Made by a program: the position numbers and the translations under genes. From positions 16,177,634-16,241,633 of the forward strand of contig JADCRB010000016.1 of the NCBI GenBank assembly GCA_021464245.1: a stretch of 64,000 bases of DNA, given 5' to 3'. Of this stretch, positions 1-9,416 are shown one piece after another (positions within the stretch are counted from its first letter, which is position 1; the number at the start of each line of letters is the position of its first letter). The stretch is from Carallia brachiata (Eukaryota > Streptophyta > Magnoliopsida > Malpighiales > Rhizophoraceae). The notes below the pieces were generated by a model, which was given only the letters and a program-made list of their open reading frames with translations, ran no database searches and was not told the origin of the DNA.

Positions 1-220
1 ACTGAGAACTGCTTTTTCTAAAGCACAGTCTGCCGTTCCGATAGTAGATCCCACCGGTACGGTTTCGCCCTCAAATGAAGCAGGTCTGAATTCTACTACT
101 GTAATGGTCTCTTCAGGCTATAACGATCAAAGCCGTAGCCTGTGAGAGAATGCGTACTGGTCCCGGTGGTCTTACGGAGTCAGTCAAGGGTTCATCTCTC
201 CTAAGTACTTAAGTTCATGA

Positions 221-382
221 AGGACTTTTCTAGTAAAAAGAAGTCATTCCAGTGAAACTTTGCCTCTCTTCCCAGAATATTCCAGCAGCATCAACCAGTC
301 GGAAGGTTCCAGCGACGTCAACATCATCGGCCCACCAGACGAGGCCGAGCTTGACTTGGAGCTGAGCCTCGGGCCCCGCTAG
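221..382 (+). pseudogene. Gene-tail fragment with TLPLFP (WUS-box-like) and LDLELSL (EAR-like) motifs
   Basis: The + frame open from 221 to the TAG at 380-382 reads into ETLPLFPEYSSS and ends with ELDLELSLGPR. TLPLFP resembles the WUS-box of WUSCHEL-clade homeobox proteins. A terminal LxLxL motif is the EAR repression motif found at the C-terminus of many plant transcription repressors. No homeodomain or zinc finger is visible upstream. A second open stretch (2-145) lies in the same frame but is separated from it by stops at 143-145 and 218-220. I read this as the last exon, or a captured and decayed 3' fragment, of a transcription-regulator gene. Both motifs are short, so a chance match is possible. 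Confidence 0.35.
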
Positions 383-667
383 GACGACTGACAAAATAAG
401 GTACAATGACTTCTGAAGCATATGGTAACGACTTCTACAGCACACGACAACGACTTCTGCAGCACATAGTAACGACTTTCGTGACGAACTTCAGTCGCTG
501 CCTCTTTTGTCTCTTATGCGGGAAAGGGACGTTGATGACCCTACTCGATTTTGTGTACCTTCTTTTTGACTTTTCAAAAAAAAAAAACTATTTATTGTAT
601 GTATATATTTCCTGCATGTCTGATTCATAACACTCACCCCTCAGCTCTTCTTTTTCTCAAAAAGAAA

Positions 668-991
668 ATGGCTAGTCTCTGTACTTGTCTTAGGAAGTTC
701 TTTGATCAAGGGGTTGGAGGTGCACGAGCTAAGAAAAGAAGAAGTAGTCATCCTCGAGGAATCCCTAAAAACTCTCGAAACTCAATCTCCAACGCCATCG
801 GTGTCATGGAGTTCCAACCAATCTCCTTAGTTCACATCTATCACAGCGAGCCGAGAAATTGTGATCGTCTTCCTGGATTTACAGATGCAGTAACGTACAG
901 GGAAGTTCCAACTACTCTCCTTATGTCAGAGCAGACTCGGGAATCATCACTACAATCTGTCTCTCTGTGTGCAGGTCTTGAAATTCTGTAG
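668..991 (+). CDS. Unrecognised 108-codon ORF inside the retroelement
   Basis: The ATG at 668 follows an A-rich leader (AAAGAAA) and opens a 107-aa frame. It begins with MASLCTCLRKFF and has a basic stretch (ARAKKRRSSHPRG) near residues 19-31. No domain, signal peptide or membrane segment is recognised. It lies between the gene-tail fragment and the polypurine tract, where LTR elements usually carry untranslated DNA. It is more likely a chance frame or a decayed insert than a working gene. Confidence 0.2.
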   Translation: MASLCTCLRKFFDQGVGGARAKKRRSSHPRGIPKNSRNSISNAIGVMEFQPISLVHIYHSEPRNCDRLPGFTDAVTYREVPTTLLMSEQTRESSLQSVSLCAGLEIL

Positions 992-1327
992 TCTTGGCCC
1001 TTCTTCATAGGGAGGTTCAAGTTCTTTACCTACCGGATCATCCTCGTCGGAGCTATGAAACTTTAAGACATATAAAAATTTTTTTGCCAGTTATGGAAGT
1101 TCGACGTAACCTGAAGCCAAGACTTCAATTTCTATATTGGCTGGGCTGCTAACTTCCTCAAGATCGTATCAGATTCCTATTGTGATTCAACAACCGTAGG
1201 CTAGCCGGAGATAGAAGACTTCAACATTCAATGCTCATTAGAACATCTTAAGTTTCAACCTAGACTTCAATATTCGATTCGGATCACGTTTGTAAAGTTC
1301 TTCCTAGACCCTTGAAGTGGGGGCATT

Positions 1328-2126
1328 TGTAAAAGAAAAACAAAAGAGTTGATTACTGTGGTCGGCAATTGCCGACCACAGTGGTCAATAGCCACCAACT
1401 GTATAGTTGGTGGCTTTAACTTTCTTCCTTTCACACAATATTTTCACATTGAATGGAGCTTTATAAATTGGCTCTTACCCCCAGTTCAAAACGTATTCAG
1501 CAAATCTGTAAATAGAAAAATACAAAAAATTTGAGAGAAAAAGAAAATTTTGAAAACCTTTCAAAAAAATTTCTTCTTTTCTAACGTGTTTTACTCTGCA
1601 GTATACTCTCCTAACTCCTTTTTGAGAGATATTTCAGGTGTAAACCCCAAAAAATTTGTTGTTTCCATTTCTAAGTTTATTTTTAGGTTTATATTTTCCG
1701 ATCGCTTTAAATCTGAATTTATGAAAATATAAATCTAAAAATATCAAATTATTATAAATTTGGTTGGAATTAAATCTCATACGGCCGTCAGCAAAGTTCA
1801 GGCAATTCATCCGAGAATAAGTTCCTTCGATTCTCGATGAAATTAAGTCAGATCGGTTCAGATCAGGTCTTTATGGTTCTGAACCGTAGTCTAAACGTAT
1901 ACATCAGATCTAGTATCAGTCTACCCAGTTCAAGATAAAGCTGTGGAATTTACTGCTATCAAGATCAAGCTCGAACAGCCCTTGACAGGAGTCACAAAGG
2001 AACACTAATCGGAGGAATCACGAATATCGACTCCACGTAAATTTTCTTTTATTTTAAATTTTTATTTCTAATTTATTTTTGTATTTTCGAGTCTAATTGT
2101 TACAGACTCGAAATTTATCCGTTACA
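1328..2126 (+). repeat. 3' LTR (799 bp), TGTAA...TTACA ends
   Basis: It starts TGTAAAAG just after a polypurine tract and ends CCGTTACA, so the termini form a 5-bp inverted repeat. A TATA box (TTATAAAT, 1461-1468) lies about 135 bp inside, followed by AT-rich sequence. The end could instead be the GTTACA at about 2104. The 5' LTR and target duplication are outside the window, so this cannot be proved here. Confidence 0.55.
1357..1415. repeat. Two adjacent perfect palindromes at the LTR start
   Basis: 1357-1380 is a perfect 24-bp palindrome with arms TGTGGTCGGCAA / TTGCCGACCACA and no loop. Nine bases on, 1390-1415 is a hairpin with perfect 11-bp arms (AGCCACCAACT / AGTTGGTGGCT) and loop GTAT. 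They lie 29 bp inside the LTR and about 45 bp upstream of its TATA box, where U3 regulatory elements sit. Confidence 0.85.
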
Positions 2127-2529
2127 GGAGGGCAAAAGACACATTTCGTTGCTCCAAGGCTCTATTCATGGGCCATTTTTACCTATAATTATACATAACT
2201 TAAAATTTTGAGGGGGCAATTGTCCCCCTAGTTCTCTATTGGATCCGTACCTGGACATAACACTAATTACACTTGTTTCTACTTACATTCTGAAATTTGT
2301 TGGGTTATTCAAATTTATATTATTTCTGTCATCTCACTTGTGAAGTGCACACCAATAAAAAGATCAGTCGTATCTTAAAAAGATAATCGTTATTATATTT
2401 GTTGTACTGCGACTATTTTGTATACGAAAGAACAATCTATCTTTAAAAATAATATATTCACACGCTTCAAATTTTATTTATATATCCTTTATTTTTCTTT
2501 AATTGCATCCATATCTGTTTATCTTTCGC
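2127..2529. other. AT-rich spacer, no gene seen
   Basis: No coding frame is visible. It contains a 17-bp palindrome GGGGGCAATTGTCCCCC (about 2213-2229) and otherwise unassigned AT-rich DNA leading into the first upstream module. Confidence 0.5.
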
Positions 2530-2870
2530 TAACAGACTTTACGCGTATGATCTGGTGAACCATTTTCAGGTCTTTTGATGACGTAGTTGATTCCAAAACT
2601 CGGAAAAAAAATAAAAATAAAAATATGAGTGATCTATATAATCCCAAATTGTGACACGTTTTAAATGGCGGATAAGATTTTTCGCACTGAAGTAACAATT
2701 TATATTAAAACTTGCTAAAAAAAAAAAAACCCAAAAATATTAAATAGACAAGGTCGCCCAAAATTAATGTTCGAATTGTCCAATCGGCAATTATTTACAA
2801 GGGTCCAAATGCGTGGACCAAAAGGAGACAATTGGAGAGATGGAGCTGAGGTGTAGCGTGTGCTAAATAT
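2530..2870 (+). repeat. Upstream module copy 1 (core 2651-2665)
   Basis: A full-length copy. It holds the ATGATC/CTTTTGATGA lead, GTGATCTATATAATCCCAAA, the GTGACACGTTTTAAA core, the CGCCCAA segment, a GTCCAAATGCGTGGACC-type palindrome, GAGACAATTGGAGAGAT and a terminal GAGGTGTAGCGTGTGC. No gene follows directly. The next module starts about 1 kb downstream. Confidence 0.8.
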
Positions 2871-3889
2871 TAATTTTCTTTTTTTGAAATGTAAAATGTT
2901 AGGTTTAAAAATATACTATTTGAAAAAAAAAAATGGTAGAATTACAATAATAATCATAATATAATGTAATAAAATGTGACGTAAAATACACATATTTTAT
3001 GAATCCTTTTATATTTTTTCATATTTATTACATATTTTATTATATTTCTTATATATTTTATTATTATTATTACGGATTCACATTTTTACTTGATTGTTGT
3101 CTCTTTGCTCTATCTTTTTTCCGGTATACAATAACACGTTTGATTAGTGGCAAAAATATATAATATGGAATTTTGTTGACCTATCCCTGAAAAAGACCTC
3201 GTACCGTCGTACGTTGTTGGAAATGATTTTTTTTTTTTTTGATCGAATTGTTCGAATTGTTAGAAATGATTGAACTACGAAGGTTTGTGCCAAGGCATCC
3301 AGATATAGTTAGTTTTTCAACAATTTAAAAGCTTAAGCTAGATTGTATTTTTAATTAAAAATAAAATAGATATATAATTTATCTAATTATATATAATAGT
3401 TTATCTATTTTAATAAATAAAAAAAATGTGAAAATTTCTTTAATAAATTTTATTATAGATATACATTAAGAATGTGTATATCTTATTCATAATTATACGT
3501 GTAAAAAAATGTAAAAAGTATAATTAATAATTATAAAAAAAACATACGTGAAAAATAGATTAAGATTTGAATATCTGCATATTGTAATAAGATATACTTT
3601 GTTACCATTGAGACAAATCTTACCTTTCAGTCCCATATAAACTTTAACAAAAACTGAATGCATATGATCATACCTCAGTATATATATATAGTCTCATCCT
3701 CTTACCCAACGCTCTACGTGACAATAGTGCCATATCAGCAAAACAATAACATATTTTTTTTGGCAGAAACTAAATTTAAATAATAGTTATTTATCCTAAA
3801 TATATTTAACAGTATCTAAAATTTGTATTTTTTAAAAAAAGATTTTTTTTTTTACCTAACCAGTAGGTAAAAGTCGGAATAAAATTCCC
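2871..3889. other. Inter-module DNA with a CACGTTTGATTAGTG motif copy
   Basis: No gene. About 2880-3010 matches the ...ACTATTTGGAAAAAGTATGG... segment that recurs after other modules (e.g. near 16500, 42680, 46310, 48890). The sequence near 3125-3155 carries TATACAATAACACGTTTGAT, the second conserved motif that usually follows a module. The rest is AT-rich. Confidence 0.6.
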
Positions 3890-4110
3890 GGCCTACTCAC
3901 CTTTATCCATAATAAAAATATGGGTGACCCATATAATCCCAAATTGTGACACGTTTTAAAAGGTGGATAAGAATATTCGCACTTCGGTAATACAATAGAC
4001 AAAAACTCGCCCAACGATATTATTCGAATGGTCCAATCAAAAATTACTTACAAGGTCCGGGAACCAAAGAGAGAGACAATTGGAGAGACACGGCTGGGTT
4101 GGTGTGTACT
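3890..4110 (+). repeat. Upstream module copy 2 (core 3946-3960)
   Basis: It lacks a contiguous 5' third, which is displaced to about 3600-3680 by unrelated AT-rich sequence. From GGGTGACCCATATAATCCC onward it follows copy 1 closely and ends GGCTGGGTTGGTGTGTAC. It lies about 1.2 kb upstream of intact gene 1 and is the nearest module to it. Confidence 0.8.
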
Positions 4111-4261
4111 GTTTTTTTTTTTTTTTTGAAATTTTAATTTTAATTTTTAAAAATATGCTATAATACTGTTTGGAATAAGTATGGCAAAAGTATAATATAA
4201 ATGGTGTAATTTGACATGTAACATAAAATTTATTTTGTTATATTTAATTATGCTTACTCTT

Positions 4262-4527
4262 TTTTTTTATTACAAAAATGAGTAAGTAAGAGTGATATTC
4301 TACAAACTCATCAGAAATATTTGCTTAAACTCTTTGTTCAAGGGAGGATGGTTGCTACGAAGCAAATTATAATAGGTTCAATAAAAGTCACGGGAGAGCC
4401 GTATGAGATCCTAAGGCTTAGAGTAAATTTAATGCTACCGAATAACTATAGTAGAATTTGAACCCATGACTTCATAAAAACACAGTCTTATTCCTTACCA
4501 TTTGAATAACACGATCAGTGGTTAAAC
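4262..4527 (-). mobile_element. tRNA-derived SINE
   Basis: Read on the minus strand it has an A-box-like TTCAAATGGTAAGG (4493-4506), then a B-box-like GGGTTCAAATTC (4454-4465) about 35 nt on, and a poly(A) tail seen as the T-run at 4262-4269. Flanking 12-bp direct repeats ATGCTTACTCTT (4250-4261) and ATGCTTATTCTT (4528-4539) differ at one base and look like the target-site duplication. It is inserted in the spacer between module 2 and gene 1. Confidence 0.65.
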
Positions 4528-4586
4528 ATGCTTATTCTTGTCTCTTCCTCGCTCTGTCTCTAGACACCTATCTTTTCCAGGATATG

Positions 4587-5060
4587 TAATTTTTTGGTAT
4601 TAAACCTTTATATTTTTAAATATAGGAGTTCTAAATTTTTTTAAAATTTTATTTAAATATTAAATCTTTTTATTTTCTAGTAAATTAGTCTATTCATTGA
4701 TGAAAAGTGGTTAATTTGTTAAAAAAATGATTTTGACTTTACAAAAATTATTTGAAAAAAAGTTAAATGAACGAATAGAATATTTTTCATCAAAAAATTT
4801 ACACATTACGTATTTAATTTATATACTTTTTGATTAAAAAATATTTAATATGCATATTTGTTTATAGAAAAAATATTTAATTCATATATTTGATCTTTTT
4901 ATAATAATTTTCATTAAGTTAAATTCATTTATTAATAGATTTAGCACTTTTTCTAAATGAAAGAACGGATTTGGTAAGAAATTTAAAAATTTTAAAATAA
5001 AATGTTAAAAAAATTAGAATTTATATATAAAAAAATATAAAATTTTAGGACAAAAATGTT
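4587..5060. mobile_element. Decayed long-TIR MITE related to 21743-22241
   Basis: The left part (ATTAAACCTTTATATTTTT...GGAGTTCTAAAT) is roughly the reverse complement of the right part (...TTAGAATTTATATATAAAAAAATATAAAATTTTAGGAC, about 5012-5050). The inside (TCATTGATGAAAAGTGG) also resembles the better preserved element at 21743. The ends are too decayed to place a target duplication. Confidence 0.4.
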
Positions 5061-5256
5061 GTATACCCTCGACTTTTCCTGTATGTAATAGCACGTTTGA
5101 TTTGTAAAAAAAATATACAAGGAACCGGCCGCTTGGAGCCACTGATTCGAGCTCGGTACAGGTAGAGAGGTAATAAAAATATGATCTGATTTTATTTTTT
5201 TTTTAAATTAAATTTTAAATATAGTTAATATTATTTAATATTACTTCATTTCCATC

Positions 5257-5264
5257 TATAAAAG
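5257..5264 (+). promoter_or_regulatory. TATA box of gene 1
   Basis: TATAAAAG in the context CCATC-TATAAAAG-CCTTAGCC, 78 bp before the ATG. The same box and context precede the copies at 37625, 43829 and 47530, which supports it as the core promoter. DNA just upstream of it differs from the other copies. Confidence 0.8.
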
Positions 5265-5341
5265 CCTTAGCCTGCTTCCTTGTAGCTCGTATCCTCTTAC
5301 TAAACGAAAACAAAGCATTTGTGGTTTTCAGAAAGGCTGCA

Positions 5342-5698
5342 ATGGCTTTAGCACCATCAACAGCTGCCTTTCTCGTGTCTCTCCTCCTCTTCACCACTTT
5401 GTTAAGCTCAGCGGAAGATGCTTGCCCCTATGCATCTTCTGTCGTAGAGTCCTTATGTGAGGCCAAAGTCGGGGAGGACGGCAGGACTTATGTCGGCAAA
5501 GCTTGCTGCATACTTCTTGCGCCTCTCAGCAACGCTGTTGCCTCTGCATGCCTCTGCAAAGGCAACCCAGACGCAAATCTTCAGAATCTTTATTCAATTC
5601 TCGAATACAGCTGCGGCCGTCTTGTCCCTAAACTCTATGTCCAGTGCGGTCCTTTTGAAACTTTCAAGGTCGGAAAGATACGCTCCGTGACTAATTAA
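5342..5698 (+). CDS. Secreted eight-cysteine protein, gene 1 (LTP/hydrophobic-seed-protein-like)
   Basis: A single-exon 118-aa protein. Residues 1-24 form a signal peptide (MALAPSTAAFLVSLLLFTTL...). The mature part has the full eight-cysteine pattern C-x10-C-x15-CC-x13-CxC-x18-C-x10-C at residues 28, 39, 55/56, 70/72, 91 and 102. This is the prolamin-superfamily fold of non-specific lipid transfer proteins, 2S albumins and hydrophobic seed proteins, usually held by four disulfides. The NLxxLYxILxYSC segment near residues 79-91 resembles hydrophobic seed proteins. The ATG at 5342 is chosen because it starts the signal peptide and is shared with the paralogue at 37625. There is a TATA box 78 bp upstream and AATAAA signals downstream. 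Lipid or other hydrophobic ligand binding is inferred from the fold, and the exact role is unknown. Confidence 0.85.
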   Translation: MALAPSTAAFLVSLLLFTTLLSSAEDACPYASSVVESLCEAKVGEDGRTYVGKACCILLAPLSNAVASACLCKGNPDANLQNLYSILEYSCGRLVPKLYVQCGPFETFKVGKIRSVTN

Positions 5699-5786
5699 CC
5701 ACTGTCTCTTTATGTTCACCTCTCCATCATGGCATCTGTAGGCATGTTTATTGGCAAATCTATGCCATGGACATTTAGCCTTATAT

Positions 5787-5792
5787 AATAAA
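5787..5792 (+). terminator. Possible poly(A) signal of gene 1 (proximal)
   Basis: AATAAA 89 bp after the stop, in the conserved 3' flank TTATAATAAATAATTCAGGCC. The copies behind 28213 (near 29445), 44192 and 57673 keep AATAAA or close variants here, but the copy behind 37981 has ACAAAT instead. Confidence 0.4.
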
Positions 5793-5914
5793 TAATTCAG
5801 GCCATAGTGTACTTCTTAAAATATTGTGTCACCATGGTTTTCTTCTGTTTAACAAAATGAGTTGAGGCCTGTCACTTTCGTGACATTGACTCCCTCTTAT
5901 GTACGTGTACCTCT

Positions 5915-5920
5915 AATAAA
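5915..5920 (+). terminator. Possible poly(A) signal of gene 1 (distal)
   Basis: AATAAA in CTCTAATAAATGAAG, 217 bp after the stop. Other copies read CTATAAATAATGG here, so this signal is specific to gene 1. Confidence 0.4.
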
Positions 5921-6054
5921 TGAAGAAGCAGTTCTCTGCTCTTTGTAGTAATACCTCCTTGCCTCAATCTTCCTCTCCTCTCCTTTCCTCCTCCATTATT
6001 TCTCTTAGTGTCTTAATGTCTGTTGTCATTAATATATTATGATTCATATGAACC

Positions 6055-6938
6055 TGTAAAATGGGGACCGTATGTGTCAAGCCTCAACAATTAGACTTCG
6101 AAAATACAGATGCAGATTGCAGGTGAAATTTTAAAATTTATGTGGGGCCGATCTCTGTTTAATCCTCCGATTAATGTTATTTATGTAATTCCATAGCTTG
6201 TTCTTGAATTGAAAGAATTAATTTCACTGAGAGCTGAGACTTGATCTCATGTGGATTAATGAGAGTTTGGTGACGGTCTTAGGAAGACTTAATCCCACTC
6301 AATTTGATTGGACTCTGATGAGAGTCATATAAGACTTGATCCCATTCAGATTGGATGGACTCCGGTGAAGGCCGTAGGAGGTTTGATCTGACTTGGATTG
6401 CATGGACTCTAGTGAGGGCCGTATGAAACTTGATCCCACTCGGATTGGATAAGAGGATTTGGAGGAGGCTAACGTTTTGAGAGGTGATTTTGCTTTTGCT
6501 CTTTGGATGTGGATTTGAAAGGGTTGAGGGATGATTTGGATGGCTTGAGGGATGGCTATTTATAGGCCAAGGATTGCCATCTAATTTTTTCATCTAACCC
6601 CAACAACATACATGCTATCTAATTTTTCTCACTTATCCCAAATAACATACATGCCATCTAATTTATCTAACCCAAAAAACATGCATGCCATCAAATTTTT
6701 TTCCACTTAATCCAAACAATATACATGCACCAACTCAATGCATGCACCAACCACATGGAAGCATGCATATACCAAACAAATGCATGCATCCACCAAATGA
6801 AATCATGCATGTACCAACCAATGATCACCAAATCTTGTATTACATCAACTCCATCATGTGTCTACCAATTATGAACATGATTGTTAGCTAACCAATTCAC
6901 ACAATAAATTTTTTTTTTTGAATTTTTGTGTGTTTACA
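6055..6938. repeat. 5' LTR (884 bp) of the non-autonomous element
   Basis: TGTAAA...TTTACA termini. It contains an internal tandem repeat of a roughly 45-bp unit (GATTGGATGGACTCC...GGAGG) at about 6250-6450 and a second repeat of ...CATGCCATCTAATTT... near 6570-6690. The 884-bp length is shorter than the partner LTR because of fewer repeat units. Confidence 0.85.
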
Positions 6939-7079
6939 AATGCTCCCACTTTAAAGCCTGGTGAGGCGGAACTTTGGAGCACGGTTCGAACCAAGTTTTG
7001 AAGTCCAACTTGAATTTTTTTGGCCATTCACAGTTATATTCATGTAGGCCAAGAGTTTTGGACTGAATCTTGTGTGGTT

Positions 7080-7610
7080 GTTGCCGTTTCGCCTTTTTTA
7101 CTCGTGTGGGCTATGAGTATGATTTGACTGTGAGTTGTCGCCTTTTATACTCGTGCGAGGCAGGAGTGTACTGTTGCTGCTCACGTACTTGTGCGAGGCA
7201 GAAGTCTTGAACTGTTTGCCTTTTATATTCGTGCGAGGTAGGAGTCTTGAACTATTCGCCTTTTATACTCGTGCGAGACAAGAGTTTGGATTTGCTGTAG
7301 AGCGGTTTGCCTTTTATACTCGTTCGAGACAGGAGTCTATTGTTGTTGTAGTTATCATCTTTTATATTCGTGTGAGGCAGGAGTCTGCTTCAGTTAATCG
7401 CCTTTTATACTCGTGCGAGGCAGGAGTTTGAATTTACTGTTGAGCTGTCGTCTTTTATACTCGTGTGAAACTGGAGTGTGTTGTTGAATTGTCGCATTTT
7501 ATACTCATGCGAAACAGGAGTATTGAACTGTTCGACATTTATACTCGTATGAGACAGGAGTGTGCTTCAGTTGATCGCCTTTTATACTCGTGTAAGGTAG
7601 GAGTTTGAAT
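7080..7610. repeat. Minisatellite in the element interior
   Basis: About nine irregular copies of a unit around CGCCTTTTATACTCGTGCGA and GGCAGGAGT, spaced roughly 45-70 bp. Units diverge by point changes (CTCGTGCGAGG, CTCGTGTGAGG, CTCGTATGAGA). A 98-codon frame through it is a by-product of the repeat. A second GAGTTTG-type repeat follows at about 7660-7850. Confidence 0.85.
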
Positions 7611-7850
7611 TTACTATTGAACTGTTGAGCTGCTGAGCTATTGAGCTGTGAGTTGGAGGTTTGCCCCCAATTTAGATTTGGGCTGTGAGTTGGAGTTTGA
7701 GTTTAGACTTTTGGGCCCGTGTTTGAATTTGAGTTTTGATCTCGAGTTTGAGTTTACACTTTGAGTTTGGGTTTGAGTCCGAGTTTGAATTTGGGTTTGT
7801 CTCCGAATATGGATTTGGACTTTGAGCCGGGGTTCGAATTTTGCCCCCAA

Positions 7851-8445
7851 ATCTGGATTTTTGTTCTTGAGCTGAACTGCTTGATTGAGCTAGGTCGAGA
7901 TGTATTTCTGGTCTAACAGCCTATAAGCGTTGTTTGTGTAGGCATCTTCGAACCAAGTTCATCCCATTTGGAAGTGAGCTTGCTGTCAGGTTGGTGCTTT
8001 GATCCAGTTGGATGGGAATCGTGCCCCCAACTTGAAAGACTTGAGTGGAAGAGCTTAGTAGGGATTTAACCTATTGCCCCCAACTTTGATCAAGATGGAT
8101 AGTCGACTTCTCCATTTGGCAAGAGAGTCGAGGTTAGAGAACCTGCTGCTGTGCTAGATACAGATTCTCTATTTTAATTTCTTTGGATAGCCGGGAACCG
8201 TGTCCGTGCACGCATTTATGGACCTGTGTACCCAGGTAGGGTAGTTGATGTAGGTGATGAAGCAGTCACCTTTTTGCTGGTGGTGGTGATTGTGTTCTTC
8301 CTCGGCGCCATAGGGAGCTGGATTCCTACTGGAAAATTTTTTTTTTTGGCCCTCTAGGCCATGAAATGGCCGCTGTGCTGCCATTTATTTTTTTTAAAAG
8401 AACAAAAAATAGAAGGCAGAGATGTCCCACCAAGCATGCCAAAAT
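7851..8445. other. Non-coding interior of the LTR element
   Basis: No coding frame with a recognisable domain. It has several GTGCCCCCAACTT/GCCCCCAA phrases (about 7845, 8020, 8080) and ends with AAAAAATAGAAGGCAGAGATG, a weak polypurine-like stretch shortly before the 3' LTR. Confidence 0.5.
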
Positions 8446-9416
8446 TGTAAAATGGGGACCGTATGTGTCGAGTCTCAACAGTTAGGCTTCGAAAATATAA
8501 ATGCAGATTACAGATGAAAATTAAAATTTTTGTGAGGTCGATCTCTGTTTAATCCTCCGATTAATGCTCCTTATATAATTCAACAGCTTGTTCTTGAACT
8601 GAAAGAATTAATTCTATTGAGGGTCGAGGATTGATCTCAGGTGGACTAATGAGAGTCCAGTGAGAGCCTTAAGAAGGCTTGATCGCACTCGATTTGATTA
8701 GACTCCAGTGAGGGCTGTAGGAGGCTTGATACCACTCGGATTGGATGGACTCCAGTGAGGGCTATAGGAGGTTTGATTCAACTCGTATTGGATGGACTCC
8801 AGTGAAAGCCGTAGGAGGTTTGATCCCACTCAGATTGGATGGACTTCGGTGAAGGCCGTAGGAGGCTTAATCCCACTCGGATTGAAGAAGAGGATTTGGA
8901 GGAGGCTAAAGCTTTGAGAGGTAATTTTGCTTTTGCTCTTTGGATGTGGTTTTGAAGGGGTTGAGGGATTATTTGGATGGCTTGAGGGATGATTTAGATG
9001 GCTTGAGGGATGGCTATTTATAGGCCAAGGATTGCCATCTAATTTTTTCATCTAACCCCAACAACATACATGCCATCTAATTTTTCTCACTTAACCCAAG
9101 CAACATGCATGTCATCTAATTTATCTAACCCTAAAAACATGCTTGTCATCTAATTTTTTTCCACTTAATCCAAACAACATACATGCACCAACTCAATGCA
9201 TGCACCGACCACATGGAAGCATGCATATACCAATCAAATGCAAGCATCCACCAAATGAAATAATGCATGTGCCAACCAATGGTCACCAAATCTTACATGG
9301 CATCAACTCCATCATATGTCTACCAATCATACACATGATTATCAATCATGTACATGATTGTTAGCTAACCAATTCACACAAGATTTTTTTTTTCTTTTAA
9401 TTTTTGTGTGTTTACA
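8446..9416. repeat. 3' LTR (971 bp) of the non-autonomous element
   Basis: Matches the 5' LTR along its length. It is 87 bp longer, mainly because the GATTGGATGGACTCC-type tandem block (about 8690-8880) has about two extra units and the TTGAGGGATGATTTGGATGG block one extra. Confidence 0.85.

Larger units (their letters stand above)
1..1327 (+). mobile_element. Interior 3' part of a truncated (by window edge) LTR retroelement
   Basis: This stretch ends in a purine-rich tract (GAAGTGGGGGCA, about 1314-1325) directly before a TGTAA terminus at 1328. That is the normal order of polypurine tract and 3' LTR in an LTR retrotransposon. No gag or pol motif is visible in the part shown, so the family cannot be assigned. 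The 5' end lies outside the window. The interior holds two short in-phase coding-like stretches (2-145 and 221-382), a short irregular direct repeat of an AACGACTTCT-type motif (about 400-475) and a 108-codon open frame (668-991). The element could be non-autonomous with captured host sequence. Confidence 0.5.
6055..9416. mobile_element. Complete non-autonomous LTR retrotransposon (LARD/TRIM-like)
   Basis: Two long direct repeats (6055-6938 and 8446-9416), both starting TGTAAAATGGGGACC and ending TTTACA, flank a 1507-bp interior. A perfect 5-bp target duplication GAACC sits at 6050-6054 and 9417-9421. The unoccupied site is preserved near 29700 and 58865 (ATGAACCCATATGGTC) in the paralogous 3' flanks. 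The interior has no gag or pol motif, only minisatellites and scattered GCCCCCAA phrases, so mobilisation would need proteins supplied by another element. A canonical tRNA primer site is not obvious just after 6938. Confidence 0.85.

Noticed and set aside
2213..2229. GGGGGCAATTGTCCCCC palindrome as a regulatory site
   Set aside because: Single occurrence without context; could be part of an old repeat end.
6279..6593. 104-codon minus frame in the LTR (and 8830-9051)
   Set aside because: Lies in the LTR tandem repeats; Pro/Ser/His repeat composition only.
7135..7431. 98-codon frame with repeated TRARQE-like words
   Set aside because: Translation of the minisatellite in the non-autonomous LTR element.
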